This document shows positions 44,441 through 52,855 of a DNA stretch of 64,000 bases, piece by piece. This DNA comes from Candidatus Izimoplasma sp. ZiA1 (GTDB lineage Bacteria; Bacillota_I; Bacilli_A; Izemoplasmatales; Izemoplasmataceae), in assembly GCA_002285055.1 (NCBI GenBank), contig NQYJ01000006.1, forward strand, positions 16,952 through 80,951, given 5' to 3'. The notes beneath the pieces were generated by a model. The model searched no databases, was not told where the DNA came from, and worked only from the letters and a program-made list of their open reading frames with translations. Positions within the stretch are counted from its first letter, which is position 1; each line of letters starts with the position of its first letter. The position numbers were made by a program, and so were the translations under genes.

Positions 44441-44758
44441 CTATCCTTCTAATGTTTTTTGTAATTCATTATAAATTAATTCATTATCTTTTTCAAAATA
44501 AAACTTAACTTTATTTCCTACAACTAAGATTCCTTTTGCACCAGAAGCTTTTAATGCTTCTAAATCAAGTTGTTGGTGGTTAATTGTATCTATAACGATT
44601 TTGTTTCTAATAAATTCAATTGTTTTAAAGTTACCAGTAAATAAATTTGATATATTAGACACATTAATTGTTTCAACTGGTTTTTTGCTTTTCTTGTAAA
44701 ACCAGAAAACAACAACAAGTAAAATAACTATTGGAACTGCGTAATATAGTATGTCCAT
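44441..44758 (-). CDS. Membrane-anchored EIIB-like domain without the active cysteine
   Basis: A 105-residue protein: a transmembrane helix (about residues 3-22, LYYAVPIVILLVVVFWFY), a basic linker, then a domain like glucose-type PTS EIIB. LEALKASGAKGILVVGNKVKFYF matches the conserved C-terminal half of EIIB. The segment where EIIB has D-A-C-x-T-R-L-R reads T-I-E-F-I-R-N-K here, so the phosphorylated cysteine is missing. It cannot carry phosphate in the usual way and may be a regulator or HPr-binding anchor. The ATG at 44756-44758 follows GAGAGGTGAT. Cotranscribed with ptsH. Confidence 0.65.
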   Translation of the reverse strand: MDILYYAVPIVILLVVVFWFYKKSKKPVETINVSNISNLFTGNFKTIEFIRNKIVIDTINHQQLDLEALKASGAKGILVVGNKVKFYFEKDNELIYNELQKTLEG

Positions 44759-44838
44759 AAAATCACCTCTCATTACATTTTAACATATATCAATTTATTT
44801 TTGTATATAGTTATTGTATAATTAATTTGGGTGATAAT

Positions 44839-45669
44839 ATGGACATTATAGAATTATTAAAATACTTACTTTTAGGGGTAGTTCAAGGTTTTACTGAACC
44901 TCTACCAATTTCTTCAAGTGGGCATCTAGTTTTACTTCAAGAATTACTAGGAATCGGGATTAATGATCTTAACTTTGAGATTATTGTTAATGCTGCTAGT
45001 TTATTTGCAATTTTGTTTTTATTTAGAAATGATATTATCAAAATTGTAACTGGATTTATCAATTACATTATTAAAAAAGACAAAACAGAATATAAAGTGG
45101 ATTTTAATTACGCTTTAATGATTGTAATTGGTGTAATTCCTGCAGGATTGATTGGATTTATTGGTAAAGACTTTATTGAGAGTAATTTAAAAGGAGTAAG
45201 CATTGTTGGTATTGGTTTATTAATCACAGCTTTTGCATTACACCTTATTGGTAAGAACGCAACTAAAAATGAAATCACAGATATCACTTTTAAAGATGCA
45301 TTAGTTATTGGTGTTTTCCAAGTATTTGCATTAATACCTGGAATATCTAGAAGTGGTTCGACAATGGTTGGTGGATTATCAAGAAAAATTAAGTTTGAAG
45401 AAACTATGCGTTTTAGTTTTATGCTTTATATTCCTATTAGTTTAGCTGGGTTATTATTAAGTGTTTATGACATGATAACTGCTACTAACACTGATATTTT
45501 TATTGAAGGATATGTAGTAGCTTTCTTAGCAAGCTTATTTATGACTTATTTTGCTGTTAAATGGTTATATAAAGTTGTTAGAAGCGGGAACTTAAAATGG
45601 TTTAGTTTATATTGCGTTGTTGTTGGAGTTACAGCTATTATTGGGAATTATTTAGTGGAGGTATTATAA
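44839..45669 (+). CDS. uppP: Undecaprenyl-diphosphatase (UppP/BacA)
   Basis: A 276-residue multipass membrane enzyme that removes one phosphate from undecaprenyl diphosphate. GVVQGFTEPLPISSSGHL near residue 15 and LIPGISRSGSTMVGG near 165 are the two catalytic motifs. It shows that the cell uses undecaprenyl carriers for wall or surface polymers. The start ATG at 44839 lies after GGGTGAT; the in-frame TTG upstream overlaps that site. Confidence 0.93.
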   Translation: MDIIELLKYLLLGVVQGFTEPLPISSSGHLVLLQELLGIGINDLNFEIIVNAASLFAILFLFRNDIIKIVTGFINYIIKKDKTEYKVDFNYALMIVIGVIPAGLIGFIGKDFIESNLKGVSIVGIGLLITAFALHLIGKNATKNEITDITFKDALVIGVFQVFALIPGISRSGSTMVGGLSRKIKFEETMRFSFMLYIPISLAGLLLSVYDMITATNTDIFIEGYVVAFLASLFMTYFAVKWLYKVVRSGNLKWFSLYCVVVGVTAIIGNYLVEVL

Positions 45670-46080
45670 ATGGATGTTAGAATCGCTACTACTAAAAAAG
45701 AAGTTATAGATAATATTATGGTAAGAGGACTTGTTTTTATTAAAGGTCAAAATATTGACTGGGAAATAGAAATGGATTTTTTAGATAACGATTCTGTTTT
45801 ATTTACTGCATATAAGGATTTAAAACCTGTTGGAGCTGCAAGACTATATAATAATAAAGTTGGTAGGGTTGCAGTATTAAGTGAATATCGAAAACAGGGG
45901 ATTGGCAGAATAATTATGGATAAAATCCATGAGTATGCTAAAGTCCAAAATATTAAAACATTAAAACTTCATGCTCAACTTCATGTTAAAGATTTCTATG
46001 AAAATCTTGGATATGTTACTAAGGGTGAGATATTTAAAGAAGCAGATATCGACCATATATTAATGGAGAAAGAGGTATAA
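45670..46080 (+). CDS. GNAT-family acetyltransferase (ElaA/YjcF-type)
   Basis: A 136-residue GNAT protein. VGRVAVLSEYRKQGIGRIIMD carries the acetyl-CoA motif Q/R-x-x-G-x-G/A (here RKQGIG), and FYENLGYVT the C-terminal GNAT motif. The substrate is not evident. It starts directly after the uppP stop with GGAGG in the uppP 3' end, so it is cotranscribed with uppP. Confidence 0.82.
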   Translation: MDVRIATTKKEVIDNIMVRGLVFIKGQNIDWEIEMDFLDNDSVLFTAYKDLKPVGAARLYNNKVGRVAVLSEYRKQGIGRIIMDKIHEYAKVQNIKTLKLHAQLHVKDFYENLGYVTKGEIFKEADIDHILMEKEV

Positions 46081-46081
46081 A

Positions 46082-46519
46082 ATGAACAAAGAAGACCACA
46101 AAAAATTAGCAATAAGTCTTTTTAATAAAACATGGGATTTTATTGACAAAAGTGATTTAAGTGAAGATGAGATATTTGAAATGATTCATCATGCACATGC
46201 ATCAAGATATCACTGGGGGATTGCTGGTACAGATTTGAATAAAGCAAGAGGTGAATGGCAAATTGCTCGTGTCTATGCTTTACAAAATATGGGTGAGTCT
46301 AGTTTGTTTCATGCAAAAAAATATCTTAAAATGGCCTTAGAAAATAACTACACTGCATTTGATAAAGCTTTTGGTTACGAGGGTGTTGCTAGAGCTTATA
46401 AAGTTCTTGGTGATATTGAACTTTATAAACTTAATTTAGAATTAGGTTTTAAAGCTTCAAACGATATTGAGAGTAAAGACGATAAAGATTATACGATTGG
46501 CGAATTAAATAAACTGTAA
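46082..46519 (+). CDS. Conserved hypothetical helical protein
   Basis: A 145-residue helical, soluble protein that I recognise only as a conserved hypothetical type. Features are MIHHAHASRYHWGIAGTDLNKARGEWQIARVYA in parts, rich in His and aromatic residues, and later TPR-like pairs (FDKAFGYEGVARAYKVLG). The histidines HHAHASRYHW could bind metal, though this is speculative. It follows the GNAT gene by 1 bp and closes the uppP operon. Confidence 0.65.
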   Translation: MNKEDHKKLAISLFNKTWDFIDKSDLSEDEIFEMIHHAHASRYHWGIAGTDLNKARGEWQIARVYALQNMGESSLFHAKKYLKMALENNYTAFDKAFGYEGVARAYKVLGDIELYKLNLELGFKASNDIESKDDKDYTIGELNKL

Positions 46520-46521
46520 AT

Positions 46522-46558
46522 AAAAAATGATAGTTCAAATGAACTATCATTTTTTTAT
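46522..46558. terminator. Bidirectional terminator
   Basis: AAAATGATAGTTC (46524-46536), loop AAAT, GAACTATCATTTT (46541-46553), with A and T runs at either side. Shared by the uppP operon (plus) and mgtE (minus). Confidence 0.85.
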
Positions 46559-47922
46559 AAAGTATTAATAATAAGCATTGTAGCTAAAGTAAAATAAACA
46601 CTTAAAGCTAGAATATCGTTTATCATTGTTACAAATGGGCCACTAGCGACCGCTGGATCAATTTTAAAAGAATTAATGATAATTGGTATTAGTGCGCCTG
46701 ACAACGTTGACACAGCTAAACTAAGCATGATTGATAAACTAACAACTTGAGTGATTTTAAACGCCTCAGGATTGTGATTTAGGTGCAAGAATAAGTAAGT
46801 AACACCAAACAGCATTATACCAATTAGTATACCATTCATAAACCCAGTTCCAATTTCTCTTAAAAGATGTTTAGTAATGCTTGCTTTAGTTTGAAACTCA
46901 CCATCATTTAAACCTCTTACTGTAACTGCGAGACTTTGTGTACCAGTATTTCCGGCCATTCCTAAAATCATTGGCATGAATAAAGCAATTGTCGGGATTT
47001 GATCTAATGTCCCTTCAAATTGAGCAATGATTGTTGATGTAAAAAACCCTAAAACACTTAAAACCAAAAGCCATGGCAATCTTTTTTTAACACCCATTAA
47101 AACAGTTTCTGTATCTGAATCAATTTCAGCATCACTAATTGCGGCAAATTTTGAGTAATCTTCTAAAGTTTCTTCTTCAATAACGTCTAATACATCATCA
47201 ACAGTTATTACACCTAATAACCGATTTAATTTATCAACTACTGGTAAACTTGTAAAATCGTAATCCATAAAAATTGCAGCAACTTCTTCTTGATCTTTTG
47301 TTGTTTCAACTGAAACGACACGTTTGTTCATTATTTCCTCGATTAGCTCATTTTTACGTGCTAATATCATTTCTCTTAATGATAATGTACCTAGTAATTT
47401 ATCATTTTTGTTTGTAACATAAATCGTATAAATAGTTGCGCTAGTAACAGCTTGTTCTAACAGTTTTTTCATACCTGTTGCAACTGTATCTGTTACATCA
47501 ATATTAATATATTCTGTATTCATGATACTTCCAGCAGTATCATCTTTATATTTTAATAATTCCTTAATGTTTTCTCTATGTTCAGCATCCATTAATTTAA
47601 GGTAACCTGCACGTTCAGATTCATCTAGTTCTTGCATTAAATCAACAGCATCATCAATGTCTAGTTCTTGAATAATATTAACAATATATTTTGGTACCAT
47701 TTCATTAAATAATAAAAACGCATCTTCAATTTCTAAGAACGAAATACTATAACTAATTTCTTTTGGAGATAGAATGGAGTACATTCTTCTTCTTTCTTTT
47801 TTTGACAGTTCAAGTAACGCTTCACTTATTTCATATGGATGATATGAAAGAATTTTTTCTTTAAGTTCAAAATCATCAAGTAAGAATAAAGATTTAATTT
47901 CATCGACATATAATTTGTCCAT
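46555..47922 (-). CDS. mgtE: MgtE-type magnesium transporter
   Basis: A 455-residue magnesium channel. Residues 1-130 form the MgtE N domain (DAVDLMQELDESERAGYL, AGSIMNTEYI), about 130-255 two CBS domains (LPVVDKLNRLLGVITVDDVLD), and the rest five membrane helices with the pore-motif GMAGNTGTQSLAVTVRGL and SGPFVTMINDILAL. The ATG at 47920-47922 follows GGAGGTG. No M-box RNA is seen upstream. Confidence 0.92.
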   Translation of the reverse strand: MDKLYVDEIKSLFLLDDFELKEKILSYHPYEISEALLELSKKERRRMYSILSPKEISYSISFLEIEDAFLLFNEMVPKYIVNIIQELDIDDAVDLMQELDESERAGYLKLMDAEHRENIKELLKYKDDTAGSIMNTEYINIDVTDTVATGMKKLLEQAVTSATIYTIYVTNKNDKLLGTLSLREMILARKNELIEEIMNKRVVSVETTKDQEEVAAIFMDYDFTSLPVVDKLNRLLGVITVDDVLDVIEEETLEDYSKFAAISDAEIDSDTETVLMGVKKRLPWLLVLSVLGFFTSTIIAQFEGTLDQIPTIALFMPMILGMAGNTGTQSLAVTVRGLNDGEFQTKASITKHLLREIGTGFMNGILIGIMLFGVTYLFLHLNHNPEAFKITQVVSLSIMLSLAVSTLSGALIPIIINSFKIDPAVASGPFVTMINDILALSVYFTLATMLIINTL

Positions 47923-48003
47923 ATTATTCACCTCCTAATCTCTTGTATTTTAGCACAATAAAGTGATTTTAGCTATATTTCAAACTGAAAAATAGCTAAA
48001 AGG

Positions 48004-48032
48004 TTGTAAAAAAACTAATTTTTGTTTATAAT
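48004..48032 (+). promoter_or_regulatory. Promoter of ppa
   Basis: TTGTAA (48004-48009), 17-bp spacer, TATAAT (48027-48032), 24 bases before the ATG. Confidence 0.75.
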
Positions 48033-48055
48033 ACCTAAAGAAAGAAGGTAGATGT

Positions 48056-48547
48056 ATGAAAGACATATATGAAGCGATAATTGAAATCCCTATGGGAACA
48101 ATTAACAAGTATGAAATTGATAAAGAGCGTGGAAGAATCAAGTTAGATAGAGTATTATATTCGCAAATGACTTATCCTGCGGAATATGGATATATAGAGA
48201 ACACACTAGCACTAGATAATGACCCTCTTGACATTTTAGTATTAGCTAGCGCAAAAACTTTTCCAGGTTGTATTGTTGATGCAAGAGTTGTAGGTTATTT
48301 AGATATGTTAGATAACGATGAAAAAGATGAAAAAATAATCGCTGTAGTTGAAAGTGATCCTCGTTTTTCTCATATAAATAACTTAAAAGATATTCAAGCT
48401 CACACTTTAAGAGAAATAAAACACTTCTTTGGTACATATAAGGATCTTCAACAAAATAAAAAAGTCGAAATCTATGATTTTCACTCAAAAGAAGATGCTC
48501 TAAAATTAATCAAAGAATGTCAAGTAAGATTTGTGGAGGAAAACTAA
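48056..48547 (+). CDS. ppa: Family I inorganic pyrophosphatase
   Basis: A 163-residue soluble pyrophosphatase. YPAEYGYIENTLALDNDPLD carries the conserved E-Y-G-Y and D-N-D-P-L-D metal-binding motifs near residue 50-65, and DEKIIAVVESDPRF the later one. It hydrolyses PPi from biosynthesis, including the PRPP-using steps of pyrimidine synthesis. Its TAA stop overlaps the ATG of the OsmC gene, so both are expressed together. Confidence 0.93.
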   Translation: MKDIYEAIIEIPMGTINKYEIDKERGRIKLDRVLYSQMTYPAEYGYIENTLALDNDPLDILVLASAKTFPGCIVDARVVGYLDMLDNDEKDEKIIAVVESDPRFSHINNLKDIQAHTLREIKHFFGTYKDLQQNKKVEIYDFHSKEDALKLIKECQVRFVEEN

Positions 48548-48942
48548 TGGCTTACAATTTAAAAGTAGATTTTGATGACTCATTAGAAGGTGTAATCAAA
48601 ACAAGTAAAGGTAACGTTGATATCAGCTTTTCAGGTAAAACACTTGGACCATATGATTACTTCTTAGGAGGATACTGTGGATGTTTACATTCAACATTTA
48701 TGGGTATTGCTAAAAAGAAAAAAGTATCTTATGGTACTGTAAACTATGAAGTATATGGTGAAAAACGTGATGAAACACCAACAACACTTAAATACTTAAA
48801 AACTACAATCACTTTTACAGGTGTTAATGAAGAAGATCAATCAAAGATTACCAAATCAATGGAACTTGCTGAAAGATATTGTAGTATTTCTGTTACTATA
48901 TCTAAAGTAGCTGAAATGGATTTTGAAATAATCTTTAACTAA
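48547..48942 (+). CDS. OsmC/Ohr-family peroxidase-like protein
   Basis: A 131-residue OsmC-family protein. GPYDYFLGGYCGCLHSTFMGIAKKKK carries the first Cys (in GGYCGCLH) and LAERYCSISVTIS the second, the pair expected for a thiol peroxidase acting on organic hydroperoxides. An alternative role in sulphur carrier chemistry is possible for the YhfA-type subfamily. The start overlaps the ppa stop, with GGAGGA upstream. Followed by a strong terminator. Confidence 0.85.
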   Translation: MAYNLKVDFDDSLEGVIKTSKGNVDISFSGKTLGPYDYFLGGYCGCLHSTFMGIAKKKKVSYGTVNYEVYGEKRDETPTTLKYLKTTITFTGVNEEDQSKITKSMELAERYCSISVTISKVAEMDFEIIFN

Positions 48943-48953
48943 TTAATAAGTTA

Positions 48954-48996
48954 AAAAACACCCTCATACAGTTAAGTATGGGGGTGTTTCTTTTAT
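48954..48996 (+). terminator. Terminator after the ppa-osmC pair
   Basis: ACACCCTCATAC, 6-base loop, GTATGGGGGTGT (about 48958-48988), followed by TTTCTTTTATTT. One G-U pair in the stem. Confidence 0.85.
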
Positions 48997-49039
48997 TTAA
49001 TAATCAATAAATTGTAGAGAGAGGTTATTAAGATTATTT

Positions 49040-50446
49040 TTATAGATATAATAACATTGATAATACAAACATGAATATTACACCCGAAACCATTGGTACA
49101 CTTGTTCGTTTAACTATATCCATTGGGCTTAGTTTTGTTGTACCTGCGACAATTACGACAACGGCCGATACAGGAGATACAGCTCTTAATAGATTTCCTG
49201 CTAATCCCATAGGTACAGTGATTGCAAGAGCACTAATTCCAGCTGCTACAGCAAGTCCATACATTAATGGTACCATTGAATAGAATAATGCAGTTCCACT
49301 ACCACTTAAGATAACGATAACAGCTGTCACTAATACTAAAATTAATGGTAAAATAAATCCGCTGCTTGAACTACCTTGCATAACTTCTTGTAATGTTGTA
49401 ATTAAACCAATTGATTTTAATCCAGCAACAAATACTGTTGCTGCTACCAATAAGGCTACAATTCCAAATGCATTTCCCATTCCTTTAAAGAATACTTCCA
49501 TATCGTCCATAACTACTTTTGAACTATTTTGTCGTACTAATTCACAAATAACAGCTACAACTAAACTTACTAGAACTGATATTTCAACACTTAAGTTTGC
49601 AGAAGTGTTTGTGAATATTCCAACTAAGTAGAATCCTAGTAATAATACAATTGGGAACACCGGTAATAATGCATATACAGTTTTGTATAGTTTTCCACCA
49701 GTTACATTAATTGCATTTGAAGTATCAATATCTACTTCAGTATCAATGATACCTTTTGCAATTTGTCTTTTATCCATATGTTTTTGCCAGAAGTAATGTA
49801 CTAATGCCATAAAAAACAGAGTCGGGATTGAAATAATAGCATGATAGCTAAATACATATTCAGTTGCAGTTAATCCAGCGAAATCAGCGTACTGTGCAAG
49901 TTCTGCTGCTATCGCTACATTATCTCCACCTAATGGTGTTGGCATTACTGTAGCTGTTGTTGCGATTACAGCTGCTGCAGTTAATGTTGTCATACCAGAC
50001 TTTTTTAATACTGGGAAAAGTGTAGCTAACAAAATAATTGATAAATTAGATGCACTAGGAACTACAAGTGATAGTAAGTTCCCTAATAAGAATACAATTG
50101 GTACTAATACATATGCAGATTTTACCTTTTTAAGAGGTTTTGTTAATGCATATACAGTAACTTCGTTTGCACCGATTTTACTCATATACGCTGTGTAACC
50201 ACCTAGTATTAAGATAATTAAACCAGCTCTACCTAAAGTTGATTTGAATTTATCAACGATAATTTGAAATGGTTCTAACCATACATAACCAGAAGTTGCT
50301 TCAATATTACCCATTAATACTGCTATATAAAGTAATATTAATCCAACTAGAAATAACGTTATCTTGATGTTTGCTTTTTTTATTAGCATATACACAACAA
50401 GACCTACTGCTAGTACTGCGAAAAGATACATGATGATAGTTTCCAT
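49040..50446 (-). CDS. DcuC-family anion transporter
   Basis: A 468-residue carrier with about 12 membrane segments of the C4-dicarboxylate anaerobic carrier (DcuC/YfcC) family. GGYTAYMSKIGANEV and VMPTPLGGDNVAIAAEL are typical. It is the distal gene of an operon with nucleoside hydrolase and ribokinase, so uptake of a nucleoside, pentose or organic acid is conceivable. The family assignment says dicarboxylate, so the substrate is open. Confidence 0.8.
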   Translation of the reverse strand: METIIMYLFAVLAVGLVVYMLIKKANIKITLFLVGLILLYIAVLMGNIEATSGYVWLEPFQIIVDKFKSTLGRAGLIILILGGYTAYMSKIGANEVTVYALTKPLKKVKSAYVLVPIVFLLGNLLSLVVPSASNLSIILLATLFPVLKKSGMTTLTAAAVIATTATVMPTPLGGDNVAIAAELAQYADFAGLTATEYVFSYHAIISIPTLFFMALVHYFWQKHMDKRQIAKGIIDTEVDIDTSNAINVTGGKLYKTVYALLPVFPIVLLLGFYLVGIFTNTSANLSVEISVLVSLVVAVICELVRQNSSKVVMDDMEVFFKGMGNAFGIVALLVAATVFVAGLKSIGLITTLQEVMQGSSSSGFILPLILVLVTAVIVILSGSGTALFYSMVPLMYGLAVAAGISALAITVPMGLAGNLLRAVSPVSAVVVIVAGTTKLSPMDIVKRTSVPMVSGVIFMFVLSMLLYL

Positions 50447-50473
50447 AATTCCTCCATTATTTTCTTTTATTTA

Positions 50474-51394
50474 TTATATGCACTTTTTTAGTGCTTTTAA
50501 TATCCAGTCTTTAAATATTTCTTGATCGATATCCATGCAAACCCTTACATTGTTAGGTTGTTTTAAATAGCCTTTTAAATCTACTAATGTAGTTCCTTTA
50601 GTAAATTCTCCATTTAGTTCTACATCCACATAAGTATCAACAATAGTATACATTTCTGGTTTTAATAAGTATGCAATAGCGCAGCTATCATACATTTTTA
50701 AACCATTTTTCAGTCCACCACCACGATAGTGTTGGAATAATGAATATATCATTTCTCCAGTAGTTCCGAATGTTTTAATTAGTTTTGAATCCTCAGGATA
50801 TATCAATGCTTTCCATCCTACATCTAATCCTGCCATTACGATGTTTAACCCTGATGAAAATACAATTTTAGCTGCTTCTGGATCAACTGCTACATTAAAT
50901 TCAGACATTACACCTTTGTTCCCTCTTGTAGCTGAACCACCCATAATTACTATTTCTTTTATGTTTGATTTAACTTCAGGATAAACCTTAAGTAATAGTG
51001 CAATATTCGTTAATGGGGCAATTGGGACTAAAGTGATAGGTTCATCACTTTCCATGATGGTTTTATACATAGCTTCTATTGCATGAGTTTTTAGTAAGTT
51101 TGATGAATCTCCTTTTTCAAAGTTGTATCCATCCATGCCACTCTCTCCATGTACATTAGTTGCGTAAACAGGTTTTTCAATCAATGGACATGAGGCACCT
51201 TTTGCAACAGGAATAGACTTGTTCCAAAACTTCAATAATTTTAAGGTATTTGAAGTCACTTTCTCTAAATCTACATTTCCTGCTACTGTAGTAATTAACT
51301 TTACATCGAGTTCTTCACTAAACAGTGCAATTCCAATTGCTACTGCATCATCAATACCTGGATCTGTATCAATAATTATTGGTCTTTTTTTCAT
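50474..51394 (-). CDS. Inosine/uridine-preferring nucleoside hydrolase
   Basis: A 306-residue enzyme splitting ribonucleosides into base and ribose. IIIDTDPGIDDAVAIGIAL at the N-terminus is the D-x-D-x-x-x-D-D calcium site, and VIMGGSATRGNKGVMSEFNVAVDPEAA near residue 150 is the family motif in parts. The ATG at 51392-51394 follows GGAGGAAT; a longer frame from 51424 lies inside the ribokinase gene. It overlaps ribokinase by 26 bp. Released ribose feeds ribokinase and released purines feed the 2-22 kb cluster. Confidence 0.9.
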   Translation of the reverse strand: MKKRPIIIDTDPGIDDAVAIGIALFSEELDVKLITTVAGNVDLEKVTSNTLKLLKFWNKSIPVAKGASCPLIEKPVYATNVHGESGMDGYNFEKGDSSNLLKTHAIEAMYKTIMESDEPITLVPIAPLTNIALLLKVYPEVKSNIKEIVIMGGSATRGNKGVMSEFNVAVDPEAAKIVFSSGLNIVMAGLDVGWKALIYPEDSKLIKTFGTTGEMIYSLFQHYRGGGLKNGLKMYDSCAIAYLLKPEMYTIVDTYVDVELNGEFTKGTTLVDLKGYLKQPNNVRVCMDIDQEIFKDWILKALKKCI

Positions 51395-52316
51395 CTTGAT
51401 TCCTCCAATGCTCGTATTTTTCAACTTCTTCTATAGAAGGCATAGAACTTTGTGCACCTTCTTTTGTTATTGCTAAAGAGGCTACTTTTCCAGCATACTT
51501 AGCTGCACTAAAAATATCTTGCCCTCTTGCTAATTTGTATGATAGTCCACCAATATATGAATCTCCTGCTCCAACAGTGTCTACTACTTCTACACTCTCA
51601 GGATTTACTTTTAAGTAATGTTTTTCATCAAATACATAACTTCCACTTTTTCCTAGTGTAATTATTACTTGTTTAACACCTAGACTTAAAAATTGTTTGT
51701 ATGCTTTTTTGCACTCAACTTCCGTTTCTGGATATATTCCAAGCAGAATTTTTGTTTCACTTTGATTTAATACTAATATGTCTATGTTTTTATAATCAGC
51801 TTCACTTAACATAACTGCTGGAGCTGGGTTAAGTACTGTTAACATATTTTTTGATTTTGCATAAGCAAGAGTATCCATAGTTTTACTAAAATCATTTTCA
51901 AGCTGAGTAATAAAGATTTCATTATTGATTGAGTGTTTTTCATTAAACTCCAATAATTGTTTTTTTGATAAATATTGATTTGCACCTTTATCAATTATTA
52001 TTCTATTATTTACTCCTTGCCTAACTATAATAGCAACTCCAGATGTTACTTCTTCTAAAACTTTTACATAAGTTGTACCAACATTATTTCTTTTTAGTGA
52101 TAAAAGTGTTTCTTTACCAAATGAGTCATTACCTATACAACCTAACATTTGCACGTCTGCGCCAAGTCTAGCAGCTGCAATTGCTTGATTTGCTCCTTTA
52201 CCTCCACACGATCTGTAAAAGCTATCTCCATTTATTGTTTCTCCATCATTTGGGATTCTTGGAGTATTTATGGCTAGATCAACATTGATACTTCCATAGA
52301 CTATAATTTTTTTCAT
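51369..52316 (-). CDS. rbsK: Ribokinase
   Basis: A 315-residue PfkB-family sugar kinase. GSINVDLAINTPRIPNDGET and CGGKGANQAIAAARLGA form the first PfkB signature, and VDTVGAGDSYIGGL near residue 245 has the catalytic Asp and anion hole. The order with nucleoside hydrolase makes ribose the likely substrate. Start ATG at 52314-52316 overlaps the GNAT stop by 4 bp. Confidence 0.9.
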   Translation of the reverse strand: MKKIIVYGSINVDLAINTPRIPNDGETINGDSFYRSCGGKGANQAIAAARLGADVQMLGCIGNDSFGKETLLSLKRNNVGTTYVKVLEEVTSGVAIIVRQGVNNRIIIDKGANQYLSKKQLLEFNEKHSINNEIFITQLENDFSKTMDTLAYAKSKNMLTVLNPAPAVMLSEADYKNIDILVLNQSETKILLGIYPETEVECKKAYKQFLSLGVKQVIITLGKSGSYVFDEKHYLKVNPESVEVVDTVGAGDSYIGGLSYKLARGQDIFSAAKYAGKVASLAITKEGAQSSMPSIEEVEKYEHWRNQDEKKTNNY

Positions 52317-52738
52317 TTAAAATTCTCCTTTTTGTAAAACATAACCATACCAGAACCATATTTTTCATTTGGTCTTCTTATAAAACCATATTTTTCATAA
52401 AAACCTTCTTTATGGATAGTGCTCATTAGTCCAATATATGCATTTTCACATGCATGCTTACTAATATATGCAAAGAGGTATTTAATTAAAAGTTCACCAA
52501 TGCCTTGTTTTTGATATTCAGGTAGAACAACTACATCTTTTATAATAAAAGTTATTCTATTATCACCAATAATTCGAGCTATACCAATAGCGTTATTTAA
52601 ATCATCATATATTACAATTGAATACAAAGAATTCTTAAGAGAAATATCTATATCATCTTCTAAATAAGGCATAAATGGGCCTGTATTTCTTAACTTTGTA
52701 TAGATAGCAGCAGTTAACGCGTTTTCTTGAATTTTCAT
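52313..52738 (-). CDS. GNAT-family acetyltransferase, first gene of the nucleoside operon
   Basis: A 141-residue GNAT protein. DVVVLPEYQKQGIGELLIKYL has the acetyl-CoA motif (QKQGIG), and FYEKYGFIRRP the C-terminal motif. It starts at the ATG at 52736-52738, after AGAGGTGG, just inside the operator-controlled promoter. Its substrate is unknown, and its place before ribokinase and nucleoside hydrolase could mean a role in nucleoside or polyamine use. Confidence 0.78.
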   Translation of the reverse strand: MKIQENALTAAIYTKLRNTGPFMPYLEDDIDISLKNSLYSIVIYDDLNNAIGIARIIGDNRITFIIKDVVVLPEYQKQGIGELLIKYLFAYISKHACENAYIGLMSTIHKEGFYEKYGFIRRPNEKYGSGMVMFYKKENFK

Positions 52739-52752
52739 GTTTCCACCTCTGG

Positions 52753-52764
52753 TAAAACGTTTTA
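52753..52764. promoter_or_regulatory. LacI-type operator of the nucleoside operon
   Basis: TAAAACGTTTTA is a perfect 12-bp palindrome with central CG, the usual form of LacI/RbsR sites. It overlaps the -10 box and the start region of the operon promoter, and the LacI-family gene lies just upstream. Confidence 0.7.
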
Positions 52765-52789
52765 TCAGTAACCTATTACAGTATATCAA
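52761..52789 (-). promoter_or_regulatory. Promoter of the nucleoside operon
   Basis: Minus strand: TTGATA (52784-52789), 17-bp spacer, GATAAA (52761-52766). The operator overlaps it. Confidence 0.55.
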
Positions 52790-52812
52790 GTCATGTAAGC
52801 GATGTCAATTAC

Positions 52813-52855
52813 AAATAAAAAAAACTTGCTTTTGATAAAATCAGCAAGTTTTAAT
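52813..52855 (-). terminator. Terminator after the LacI-family gene
   Basis: AAAACTTGCT (52821-52830) and AGCAAGTTTT (52843-52852) with a 12-base loop, T-run on the minus strand. It separates the regulator from the operon it probably controls. Confidence 0.8.

Noticed and set aside
47923..48003. M-box magnesium riboswitch upstream of mgtE
   Set aside because: The gap is too short for the 160-base M-box and no conserved pairing segments are visible.
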